Source of the DNA: Zhengitettix transpicula
Lineage: Eukaryota; Arthropoda; Insecta; Orthoptera; Tetrigidae
Direction: 5' to 3'
NCBI GenBank assembly: GCA_037074705.1
Contig: CM073590.1
Span: 166,530,746 to 166,594,745 of the forward strand
DNA: 64,000 nt
The notes below the pieces were generated by a model that searched no databases, was not told the origin of the DNA, and saw nothing but the letters and a program-made list of their open reading frames with translations. The position numbers were made by a program, and so were the translations under genes. Below, piece after piece: positions 39,541-49,050 of the stretch. Position 1 is the stretch's first letter. Every line of letters begins with the position of its first letter.

Positions 39541-39953
39541 TTCTTCTCAGATGAATAAACATTTCCTCTGAGTGGCAAGGATGATCGGCATAATGGACCA
39601 AAAATTCACGTTTCTTCACAGGTAGACGTAGAGATAGAGACAGCGATAAAGGAAAAGTTTAGTGCGCGTTGTCTTAAGACGTCATTGCGACTACACCGCT
39701 AACGTTTTACGTTAACGCCTGGGAACTGTTCAGTTCGAAGAATTTAAGCCATGGATCATTCATTTATCAACAAGACGGAGCACCCTGTCACTAAGGTTCC
39801 GACGTTCGTCAGTTCCAGGACGAAAAATCTCCTGGCAGGTGTATTAGAACGGATGGGCTTCCATGCTCTCCTGGTAATACTCCGCTTCACATTTTATATA
39901 AAGAAGAGAGTCTTTAGCGCACCATTGCATGATAATAAAACCCTGAAAATTTA
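39541..39953 (+). pseudogene. Degraded mariner-like transposase
   Basis: In the first frame (39541 on) FFSDE-stop-TFPLSGKDDRHNG matches the FSDE-xTFHLSG-x-VNRHN motif around the first catalytic Asp. From about 39756, in another frame, SFIYQQDGAPCH holds the second Asp. It is followed by DVRQFQDEKSPGRCI and a GLPCSPGNTPL stretch corresponding to the WPPRSPDLTPLD region. The last part continues in a third frame (YIKKRVFSAPLHDN). Only about 70 codons separate the two Asp motifs, so an internal deletion is likely. Stops and frameshifts make it non-functional. Mobile-element origin is fairly certain. Confidence 0.75.
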
Positions 39954-40173
39954 GCATAAAAGTTACTGTTTGTAGTGCTAAAGAATTGCCAACACTTGAA
40001 ATTCACTGACGACAATTATCATGTTAAAAGAAACAAAGGGTTGTTCTCAATGCATGAAAAATAACATATATCTAATAATTTTATAGTTTTTACAGTAACA
40101 TTTGTATTCAGAGAAAAACTTTTTCTCTCACTGTTTATTAATTCCAACTTTCTTATTAAATTTCCAATTCACC
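39954..40173. other. Spacer
   Basis: AT-rich, nothing recognised. Confidence 0.4.
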
Positions 40174-40406
40174 TATGCCCGACCTACCCGATGCAGGTTT
40201 TTCTAGAGTTTTCCCTGCATTTCTTTAGGCGAATGCCGGATAGGATCCTTAAACCATAGCCCGGGGGCCCTAGTAACCCTTGGCTACCTTCCTCTACCCT
40301 TCCGCATCCCCCCTTTCTAATCCCTTCCTATGCTATTAAAGGGGAGTTGCCCAATGTGGATCACCCTTATGTAGCCTGTTGCCCTAAAAAAAATAATTAT
40401 TATTAT
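40174..40406 (+). mobile_element. GC-rich retroposon copy 5 (array unit, truncated)
   Basis: First unit of a head-to-tail array. It begins at ATGCCCGACC and ends GTTGCCCT, A8 and a TAATTATTATTAT tail that runs straight into the next unit. Confidence 0.9.
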
Positions 40407-40969
40407 AGCTCTCTGAGGATTCTCTCGCAGGTAACCTGCGAGGGTTGTTCGCTCGCAGGCAGAACCTTGTAGGAGATATACGAAGGGGCTACCTTTGGGT
40501 ATGCCTTTTCCTCTCCGTTTTTGAACTAAGGTTCCCACAAGCCGAGGCACCTCGGCCTGTTTTGAGAGGTGTATGTTCCGGGGTCGCAGACTTTAGGCAG
40601 ACGGTAAGAGTTGTCCGCTATTCCCATAGGAATAGTCGGCCAGCTTCCTACTAAACTGGTCGAGGCACGGAAAAGGGAATGCTGCGTCCCCACAGCAAAC
40701 TCCTCTCCCGCTATCGGAAGGGCGTGGGACAAGTACACAATGCCCGACCTACCCGATGCAGGTTTTTCTAAGGTTTTCCCTGCATTTCTTTAGGCGAATG
40801 CCGGGTAGGATCCTTAAAATATAGCCCGGGGGCCCTAGTAACCCTTGGCTACCTTCCTCTACCCTTCCGCATCCTCCCTTTCAAATCCCTTCCTATGCTA
40901 TTAAAGGGGAGTTGCACAAAGTGGATCACCCTCATGTAGCCTGTTGCCCTAAAAAAAAAAATATTTTTA
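40407..40969 (+). mobile_element. GC-rich retroposon copy 6 (array unit, 563 bp)
   Basis: It starts TAGCTCTCTGAGGATTCTCTCG. A perfect palindrome CTCGCAGGTAACCTGCGAG (near 40425-40443) and a GTTGTTCGCTCGCAGG repeat of its arm follow. It then holds the full set of family blocks and an A-rich tail. One frame (SPAIGRAWDKYTMPDLPDAG...) is open up to a TAG that is conserved among copies, although the opposite strand is open too. Confidence 0.9.
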
Positions 40970-41517
40970 TAGCTCTCCGAGGATTCTCTCGCAGGTAACC
41001 TGCGAGGGTTGTTCGCTCGCAGGCAGAACCTTGTAGGAGATATACGAAGGCTACCTTTGGGGATGGCTTTTCCTCTCCGTTTTTTAACTAAGGTTCCCAC
41101 AAGCCGAGGCAACTCGGCCTGTTCTGAGAGGTGTATGTTCCGGGGTCACAGACCTTGGGCATACGATAAGTGTTGTCGGCTATTCCCATTGGAATAGTCG
41201 GCCAGCTGCCTCCTAAACTGGTCGAGGCACGGAGAAGAGAATGCTGCGTCCCCACAGCAAACTCCTCTCGCTATCGGAAGGGCGTGGGATAAGCACCCAA
41301 TGCCCGGCCTACCTGATGCAGGGTTTTCTAGGGTTTTCCCTGCATTTCTTTAGGCGAATGCTGGTTAGGATCCTTAAAATATAGCCCGGGAGCCCTAGTA
41401 AACCCTTGGCTACCTTCCTCTACCCTTCCGCATCCCCCCTTTCAAATACCATCCTATGGTATTAAAGGGGAGTTACCCAACGTGGATTACCCTCATATAG
41501 CTTGTTGCATATTTTTA
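40970..41517 (+). mobile_element. GC-rich retroposon copy 7 (array unit, 548 bp)
   Basis: Same start as copy 6 (TAGCTCTCCGAGG) and a slightly diverged 3' end (TAGCTTGTTGCAT). It is followed by TATTTTTATAGCCCTCC, the beginning of a further truncated unit, so the array has at least four units. Confidence 0.9.
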
Positions 41518-41539
41518 TAGCCCTCCAAGAAAACACCCG

Positions 41540-41810
41540 GAATATTTTTCTTTTTTCTGGTAGCGTTCACGTTAAACTTATTGACGATAGTTTGCTGGTT
41601 ATATTGGTATTGTATCAGCAGATGTGGGGGGCGATTCCAATTGTTTCGACGAATTTAGTGAAACCTTCGATGGCTTCCAGGTTTGTGAAGAGATCTGTTC
41701 TAGATGTACTGCCCACCTTATTGGCAGGTATTTGGTGCATTCAAATAGAATATGAATGATGCTGGTGAGGGGGCCGGAATCTTCTAGGGTAATTTAAATG
41801 TATCTCACAG
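41540..41810 (-). pseudogene. I-clade LINE zinc-motif remnant
   Basis: On the minus strand CEIH... is followed after a frameshift by EDSGPLTSIIHILFECTKY. This matches the 'C-x2-C...PLT-x2-H-x4-C' tail found after RNase H in I-clade LINEs. The first Cys pair is out of frame. Only this short segment is left. It points opposite to the similar fragment at 42.7 kb. Confidence 0.55.
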
Positions 41811-42690
41811 GTTCTTAGAAATATTTGAAAAGGCCACGTTATTATATGGTCCGGCTGTATCCAGTTAATTTTGTCGGTGTCCGTAGGATGTGATTTTAAA
41901 AACCCAAATTATCTGATGAACAGCTACCGAAAATCATTAGATAAGCCAATGATTTTAAGACAAACTTTAATTTTAAAAGTATGTAAAAATGTGCCCATAA
42001 GTCATAAAAGATTTAATAAAGAATTTGATAAAAATATAATTTCACCACGTTTCGTAGAAATTCTGCATTGCAGTACAATTTTTTTTACCTATAAGTAAAC
42101 ATTACCGGAACTGAACACTGGAAGAAAAAAGTAAAGAAACAGTTACTTTTGTCTGACTTCATTGAGCTATATATGAATAAACCAGGCAAATTTGTCGGAA
42201 ATGTAGTTTAATAAACTAAAAAAAATAGAACGTATTAATAAAATAAAATTCGAACGGCGTATCGTTCCTTTGCATTGTGGACAAACGGTTATTTTGAATT
42301 ACTTTGGTAAATAACAGATTAAATTAAAATATTTCCCTACAAAATTTTAATTATGCATTGATATTTTAACAAATTGTATGGTCAATAAATTTTCGTATAA
42401 TTGTATTATAAATATCATGTTTATAAAATATTGTTCTCTAATTTTTTTTTATTTTCCATAAGGAACGATACATCGTGGCAATTTTATTGTATTCAGAAGT
42501 TATTATTATTTTTTGAAACTATATTTCTAAACAAATTTGGACAGAATTAGAATTAGAATTAAAGAAGCTCTTAGACTGTTGAATTAGGGTGATGAATATG
42601 TTTATATTTAGCGTTATTAAGATGTATTTAACTGAATAAATCACACTACAAATAAATACACTACAAAGACATAACAATTACCAAAACAAT
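41811..42690. other. Intronic gene-free sequence
   Basis: AT-rich, nothing recognised. Confidence 0.4.
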
Positions 42691-42691
42691 A

Positions 42692-43108
42692 AACAGAAAA
42701 AAACAGGTGATTATATCTAGAGTAAGAACCCTCCACTCAGTTTCTACTCATGCGTTACTATTGTCCAGATCTACCCAAACAACCTGTGAAGAATACAGAC
42801 AACCACTAACTATTCCCCATATACTCTTCTATTGCAGCATATATAACGGCATCAGAAGAGCTAAAATCGCAGAACACCACATCTCAGACCTCAGTACTTC
42901 AACGACAGCTGCCATGGACCACATTAAATTTATCGAGGAAGCAAACTTAAGTGAACAAATATAGAAACCCAATTTAAATTAATGTTCAGAATATCTATGC
43001 ATGTATATAATAACGCTATGTAAACTATTGTAAATAACCTACGGGTCGCCAATGACCACGATGTCGAAGCGACCGTTATAAACCTCAATTATTTTTTTTA
43101 AAAAAAAG
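42692..43108 (+). pseudogene. I-clade LINE 3' end, copy 3
   Basis: A frame reading KKQVIISRVRTLHS, then TTCEEYRQPLTIPHILFYCS, ends with a stop at 42964. The Q(V/I)-ISR-x-RT motif and C-x2-Y-x7-H-x4-C tail correspond to the LINE zinc motif with the second Cys replaced by Tyr. The 3' UTR carries GGTCGC (43044-43049) and GCGACC (43069-43074), a terminal hairpin like that of copies 1 and 2, then a T/A-rich tail. RNase H is truncated away. This is a different subfamily from copies 1 and 2. Confidence 0.7.
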
Positions 43109-43990
43109 ATGTCTTTAGCAGAGATGCAATTTGTTCAGCACGCGGGAAAGCGATCTCGGACTCACTTAAAGAATTTTTTACGGTTACGCAGACACATATA
43201 GTAAATTTATTCATATCCGCCGTCAAGGCCGTGGCTGAAGTTCTCGTCTTCTCCGATAAGAACGCGTGCACGGTGTTGAGAGCGTAACGGTTTAGTGTGG
43301 CGTGTCTATTTTTCCTAATTCACTAAGCTAAAAACATAGTGACGCAAAAATATATAATGTAACATGTTTACATGCGGTAGCTTTCAACTGTCACAATGCA
43401 TATAACACAATGTGTGATGTACTCGAGTTCAGTTGCAAAGATAATTAGTTGTCTCTGTTGTGCAAGCATCGCTACCACAGAACTTAACATGCAGTTTAAC
43501 CAGGTTACATGCGTGCACACGTCTGTTGCGTACATCTACCCAATGGCTTACACTGGGACCGTAATTAGATTCCAATGTACGATGCACCCCTCACTGTCCC
43601 TACTGTCAATTGTTCGATCGACACAACGTAAACCGGAATTGTACGCAACAAACCAAAATGCTTCAAATTAGCATTAAGCGGGGAATACTGATTGGTAGTG
43701 TCGAAAAAATTTTCAAACTAAGATTAAAATTACTGAAACATGCAGGAATGGTGAAGAAATACTAAAAAAAAGTTGTGATTCATATCATAATAATAATCGA
43801 TCTAGTATTTTTAACTATTAAAATAAATATCCGTATCTTGGTTTGTAGTTTAAAATAATTTAGATGCAAATTTATACATATTATAAACAAATTAATATTA
43901 CATTCCTTTTACGTAGTTCTCAATTGGGATAACTTTATTCAAATATTACGTGTTTAATAAAAAGATAAAATAGCCAAATATGGACAAATA
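43109..43990. other. Intronic gene-free sequence
   Basis: More GC-rich at 43120-43320 and 43390-43670. No motif in the 91-aa frame (43396-43671). Confidence 0.4.
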
Positions 43991-43993
43991 TGG

Positions 43994-44222
43994 ACAAAGG
44001 GAGAGATGATATAAATACCTCACAACGTTTCTGGAAACCTAGTTCCCTTATTCAGGTGCTAATAAAACTAAAAACACAGGATCCAAGAGCGACACAACTA
44101 CACAGTTCAGTTGACAATCTCAAAAACCTTTTGCCTCTTTTGTTTTTAGTTTTATTAGAATCTAAAGAAAATAACAAGGTTTTCAGAAAGGTTGTCTGGT
44201 ATTTATATCATCTCTTCCTTTG
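43994..44222. mobile_element. Fold-back element with hammerhead-like arms (H8)
   Basis: The left arm (about 43995-44087) and right arm (about 44133-44222) are imperfect inverted repeats over about 90 bp, with shared AGAGATGATATAAATACC ends and CTAATAAAACTAAAAAC inner parts. Left arm, minus strand: CTGAATA, a GGAAC/GTTTCC stem, GAAACGTTGTG. Right arm, plus strand: CTAAAGA, the same spacer type, GAAAGGTTGTC. The loop contains GAGCGACACAACTAC, shared with 23.1 and 26.5 kb. No coding capacity. Confidence 0.75.
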
Positions 44223-45256
44223 ACTACATTTGGCAAATTTATCCTATTATTAATTTTTAAAACAGACGTATATTTTGCATTTTATTACGTGTTTAGCACA
44301 CAAATGTACAATTAAAAAACGTATTTTAAAAAATCAACTCATTCATACAATTGGTTTCGATTAATACGATTGACACTAATACGTGCAGGAATATTTAATC
44401 AATTTTGAATGTGACGCCTTGCCACATAAAGAACATGTAAGACTAAATGAATTTCTGAAGTTGGTATTTCCAATTTTATGAAATATTTTTTAAAATTTGG
44501 CACTCAAATAAAGTGAAACATGAAATGATGTAGTTACGAAAATGATGGGAATATTTCGGAGTATATGTGAAAAATAAATATATGTGCATTTGGTATGTGT
44601 AGTTAATAATATTTTTCGTAGATGAAGAGGGGTGGAGTGGAGTAAAGCTCGTGGGAAATAGCAAGTCGTACGAGATGCGAAGCAGAGTTACGGAGAATAT
44701 GCAGGGGAGTATTGTCGTCAGGGGAGAACTTCCGTTTGAAGGGAAGCTGACGTAACGCTAAGGCTATTTTAAAAAATATTTATTATGTTCTTGCGAACGG
44801 GATATACTGAGGGCAGAAATGCCATTTTACCACACCCTGTACCTATCACCTCTTATCTTTTACAGATGAGTTTTTTAAATAAAAACATATCCTTAACTGA
44901 ACACAATATATTTCCTTACATGAATGTTTTCAGAATGGATTTTACATTACCAAGTTGGCGTAACAAAGGTTCGTGTTAAACAGACTTCCGGCCCAGTCTC
45001 ACTACAAATCCAGGCCGGTGAATTGATTTCATTTACTTTATTCCATTAGTCCTAGTATGAGGAAGTAGGATACGTCAATACGTAAAATTACAATACATTA
45101 ATTGGATGCTACAATTATAAATAATCAGAAGTTAGCATACAAATACTAAAATTCGGGAACACAAATTTCTCTGTCCAACATAAGAAAATATATTCATAAA
45201 AAACAGAAATAATAATTCCTTAACTATACTAAGGGTGTAATATAATATTTACAGTT
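44223..45256. other. Intronic gene-free sequence
   Basis: Nothing recognised. Confidence 0.45.
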
Positions 45257-45822
45257 CTTATAATAATATATTTTTTTTTAGGGCAACAGGCTACATGAGG
45301 GTAATCCACTTAGGGCAACTCCCCTTTAATAGCATAGGAAGGGATTTGAAAGGGGGGATGCGGAAGGGTAGAGGAAGGTAGCCAAGGGTTAACTAGGGCC
45401 CCCGGGCTATATTTTAAGGATCCTACCCGGCATTCGCCTAAAGGAATGGAGGGAAAACCTTAGAAAAACCTGCATCGGGTAGGTCGGGCATTGGGTACTT
45501 GTCCCACGCCCTTCCGATAGCGGGAGAGGAGTTTGCTGTGGGGACGCAGCTTACCCCTCGCCATGCCTTGGCCTGTTTAGGAGGCAGCTGGCTGACTATT
45601 CCAATAGGAATAGCGGACAACTCTTGCCGTATGCCCAAGGTCTGCGACCCCGGAACATACACCTCTCAAAACAGACCGAGGTGCCTCGGCATGTGGGAAC
45701 CTTAGTTCAAAAAAAACCAGAGAGATGTGAGAGCATCCCCAAAGGTAGCCCCCGCCATAGCTCTCTGGGAAGGTTCACCTGCGAGAAATCCTCTCGCAGG
45801 CTTAGCCTTATCGCTTTCCACT
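45257..45822 (-). mobile_element. GC-rich retroposon copy 8 (array unit, 566 bp)
   Basis: Minus orientation and nearly full length. Its 5' end (minus) carries GCCTGCGAGAGG...CTCGCAGG, a hairpin in the same place as in copy 6. A CTTATAATAATATAT-T(n) junction is repeated exactly between this unit and the next, showing tandem duplication. The open frame ...SPAIGRAWDKYPMPDLPDAGFSKVFPPFL is on the minus strand (45438-45662). Confidence 0.9.
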
Positions 45823-46143
45823 CTTATAATAATATATTTTTTTTTTTAGGGCAATAGGCTACATGAGGGTAATCCACTTAGGGCAACTCCCATTTAATAG
45901 CATAGGAAGGGATTTGAAAGGGGGGATGCGGAAGAGTAGAGGAAGGTAGCCAAGGGTTAACTAGGGCCCCCGGGCTATATTTTAAGGATCCTACCCGGCA
46001 TTCGCCTAAAGGAATGCAGGGAAAACCTTAGAAAAACCTGCATCGGGTAGGTCGGGCATTGGGTACTTGTCCCACGCCCTTCCGATAGCAGGAGAGGAGT
46101 TTGCTGTGGGGACGCAGCTTACCCCTCGCCATGCCTTGGCCTG
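45823..46143 (-). mobile_element. GC-rich retroposon copy 9 (truncated unit)
   Basis: Second unit of the minus-strand array, almost identical to copy 8. It is 5'-truncated at GGCCTG. Confidence 0.9.
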
Positions 46144-46689
46144 CAATATGTACTAGTAAATAATTAATGATTTGAAAAATGACTAAGAGAAAAAATAGAA
46201 TATACACATCAAACAAAACTTGACACACGCACACACTAGGTGGAAAGACAAACGAGGGACAAGCCACTTCACCAAACAGAATGACGAGGAATCTGTAAAC
46301 TCCAGGCCGTACATGAAACAAACAAACAAATGAGCAGAAAAGACCAAAAGAGAATAAGCAAGTTATGAAGTAAGTAGTTTTATTAGCAACACATTGAACA
46401 CTTTTGGAAGACAACGCATCGGATTTTGAGTCGAATAGCTGTTTCTCTCCATTTACAGTACTGTTGGAATAGTCTTTGTGGCTCAGCAGACAGTTGTTGA
46501 CACAAGTGTTCAGGATGGTCTATCGTTGTCTTTGTGGTGATGCATTCCACGGTGTATTTACAAGTAAGAGTAATTGTTGTTTTGTTAATTTTACCTCTAG
46601 CGGCTTTATTTCTGTTTTGCAGCATTGACGATCAAGAGTAGATGCTGCAATTTTGGCCAGAACAAGAGCAGTTCTGCCTTTACGATGAT
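46144..46689. other. Unrecognised sequence with possible coding frame
   Basis: The minus frame at 46383-46625 encodes an 80-aa Cys/Lys/Thr-rich string (HPEHLCQQLSAEPQRLFQQ...). No family was recognised. A 128-aa minus frame (46028-46414) runs from retroposon into this DNA and is not real. Confidence 0.25.
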
Positions 46690-47650
46690 CCAGTGAGGAA
46701 AAACAACTTTACGTGAAAAAACACACTATGTGACGAATACCCTGATCATAACCAAATATTTGCTGATAGATCAAAAAACGACATTGGAACTGGAAGTGCA
46801 TTCTATTCATCCGACTCAACATCCATCACAGCACTCAACCTGATATCCTCCATTAACACGGCTGAAATCTACGCCATACTTATGGCCATGGAACATTTTG
46901 ATTCATCCAACAACAAAAAACATATAATTCTTACCGATTCACTGACTGCTATTCAAGAAATCACTAAAAACGATACATCATCTGTTAACCAATGTTAATC
47001 CAAGAAATATATCACAAAATTCATAAAAATGGCAAAACAGTCATTGTAGTATGGATTCCTGCTCATCAAGGTATCCATGGGAACAATATTGCAGACCTGC
47101 CACACATCCACGCTCAAAGCCACCCCCAAGACCAACAAACACCTATAAAGATGTGTGGAAAAGTGCCCAAAGTAAACTCCAACACCAGTGGAACAACAAA
47201 TGGAGAGGAATTAAACCTAGCAATATCCACCAAAAAATCAAACAATTACAAGAAATAAAAATAGACCCCACAGCCACCCGAAGAGACCAGGTAGTAATAT
47301 CAAGAATCAGAACTGAATATTCAAAGATGACACACCTCCACATAATCAACAATAGCCCTCCACCTTATTGTGAGCTATGAAAGTCCCCAATAGTTATTAA
47401 ACATATGATAAGTGAATGTTCAAAATACGATCAAGAAAGAAACAAGCTACTGGACAGTAAAAACATCAGTGAAGTGCTTCACTCAATAGAATATCAAAGA
47501 ATAATAATTAAATACCTGAAAATGATTAATCTTTACTATGAAATATAAAGAACCTATAATAATTAATGTAAAATAAATAAGTGTATTAAGTAGTCGCTAA
47601 TGACATAGAAGTTGATGTGACTTAAAATAAAATAAATTTTAAAAAAAACT
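46690..47650 (+). pseudogene. I-clade LINE 3' end, copy 2 (RNase H, frameshifted)
   Basis: A 5'-truncated copy of the element at 25.3-26.3 kb. It reads IFADRSKNDIGTGSAFYSSD, NTAEIYAILMAME and HIILTDSLTAIQEI with the RNase H Asp/Glu/Asp residues in place. A 1-bp deletion near 46988 then shifts the frame, but the WIPAHQGIHG and VVISRIRTEYSKMTH segments remain recognisable. TGT-GAG-CTA-TGA (stop 47378-47380) puts a stop where the second Cys of C-x2-C-x7-H-x4-C is expected; the downstream H/C residues and ECSKYDQER are intact. The 3' hairpin is AGTCGC/GTGACT (47592-47622). Confidence 0.85.
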
Positions 47651-48774
47651 ATTGGAAATTCAGCAGAGCAACGTGGTTGCTGTTAAGGTGTTGGTTAGAA
47701 CAGAGAGATGCGACACTCGACATCGTAGTACAACACACTCAACTTAGAACACTCAACGATGAAGTCATTGTAAAATGTTTAATAAGAGTAGATAACAAAA
47801 TGGAGTATTCAATTAATTACTACGGGGCCTGAACGTTTTATATAAAAATGATTTACATACAACATAACACTGTACCAATCTCTTATAATATTAATTATAA
47901 ATAGTTAACCGAATAGAAATTAATAGCAAAACCTTAATTAGGATATTGATAAACAAATATTGATGCCGATTCAGCTTTATATTCATTAACGACTTCCTTC
48001 ATTAGCAGTAATTCGTTTCGCAGAAATAAAATTGAGCTTATTTGCATGTGTTGCTTAATTTTTACGTTTTGGCAAACATATTTGCGGAATTAATTCGTTT
48101 ATGCCAAATTGAAATGCCTGAAGTACTCTAAACAGTCACGTACTATGTTCTGCAATGTCACCACAACGATTAATCTATCCATAATTGAATTTCAGTACAT
48201 CAATAGGTACTTCAGCAAATTTAGTGCGTACACACAGGGTAAAATTTTATTAATTACAACGTCTGTATCTCTTTCCTTCACGGATACTTGTTACACTATT
48301 ACGACTTACAGATAATCTGGGTTTAGCATATATTTCTTAAAGGAATCTAATACACGAAACAGGTACAATACTTGCCTGTGGATATTTTCTAACACAACGT
48401 GAGCTTATTATTATTGAATAATTATCACTGAGCAAGATATATAAAATTAATTCAAGGTTACAAATGTTTGGAATTCACTTTTTTTGAAAAAAATGACACA
48501 ATATTCCTACCGTGATATTCATTTACGGGAAATACAACTCCATTAGTATTTCCAACGCCACTGCCAAGGTCACGATTGCAATTTTCGTGCTGAGTAAATT
48601 TAGCACGTAACATTCTCGGAACACGCTACAGGCTAACAGCAAATGGACGCATTTCTGCCTTTCAAAATTACGACAAATATTGCAACAGTCGCTAAACTAT
48701 TGAACAAAGCTCGGTAAATATCAATATTATATTAAATTTTTATAGTTGAAAGTAGAAATAAAACCTATTTTGAA
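47651..48774. other. Intronic gene-free sequence
   Basis: Nothing recognised. Confidence 0.45.
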
Positions 48775-49050
48775 GGTAACTTGTTTAAAACCAGTATATT
48801 TGTTGGTAGCTTTCGGCAACTAACTTGCCAAAATCATCCTAATATATTTAAAATAGAAAGACTAAACCATTTTAAAATAGGCCTAATCCGCACAGTGAAC
48901 TTCGTAGTAAAAAAAAATATTCACGTGCACTACAAAACGTCGTCTGGACAACTCTTTCTATTTTAAAGATCTTAGGGTGACTATGGCACATAAGATTCAA
49001 TTTTAAACAAGTGACCGTCAAAATTTGTTTTATTGCTTCTTTAAACTGGC
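48775..49050. repeat. Fold-back (MITE-like) inverted repeat
   Basis: The left arm (ACTTGTTTAAAA...GCCAAAATCATCCTAATAT...TTTAAAATAGAAAGA) pairs with the right arm (TCTTTCTATTTTAAAGATCTTAGGGTGAC...TTTTAAACAAGTGA). Arms of about 95 bp flank a loop of about 50 bp. The two ORF-like strings NHPNIFKIERL (+) and SHPKIFKIERV (-) are the two arms translated. No terminal target duplication was established. Confidence 0.65.

Noticed and set aside
40317..41197. Multiple 60-90-aa frames on both strands at 40.3-41.2 kb
   Set aside because: All are readings of the tandem GC-rich retroposon. Its stop-poor composition opens several frames at once.
46383..46625. 80-aa minus frame as a host exon
   Set aside because: Sits between a retroposon array and a LINE with no domain or firm splice sites. 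Left as unrecognised sequence.
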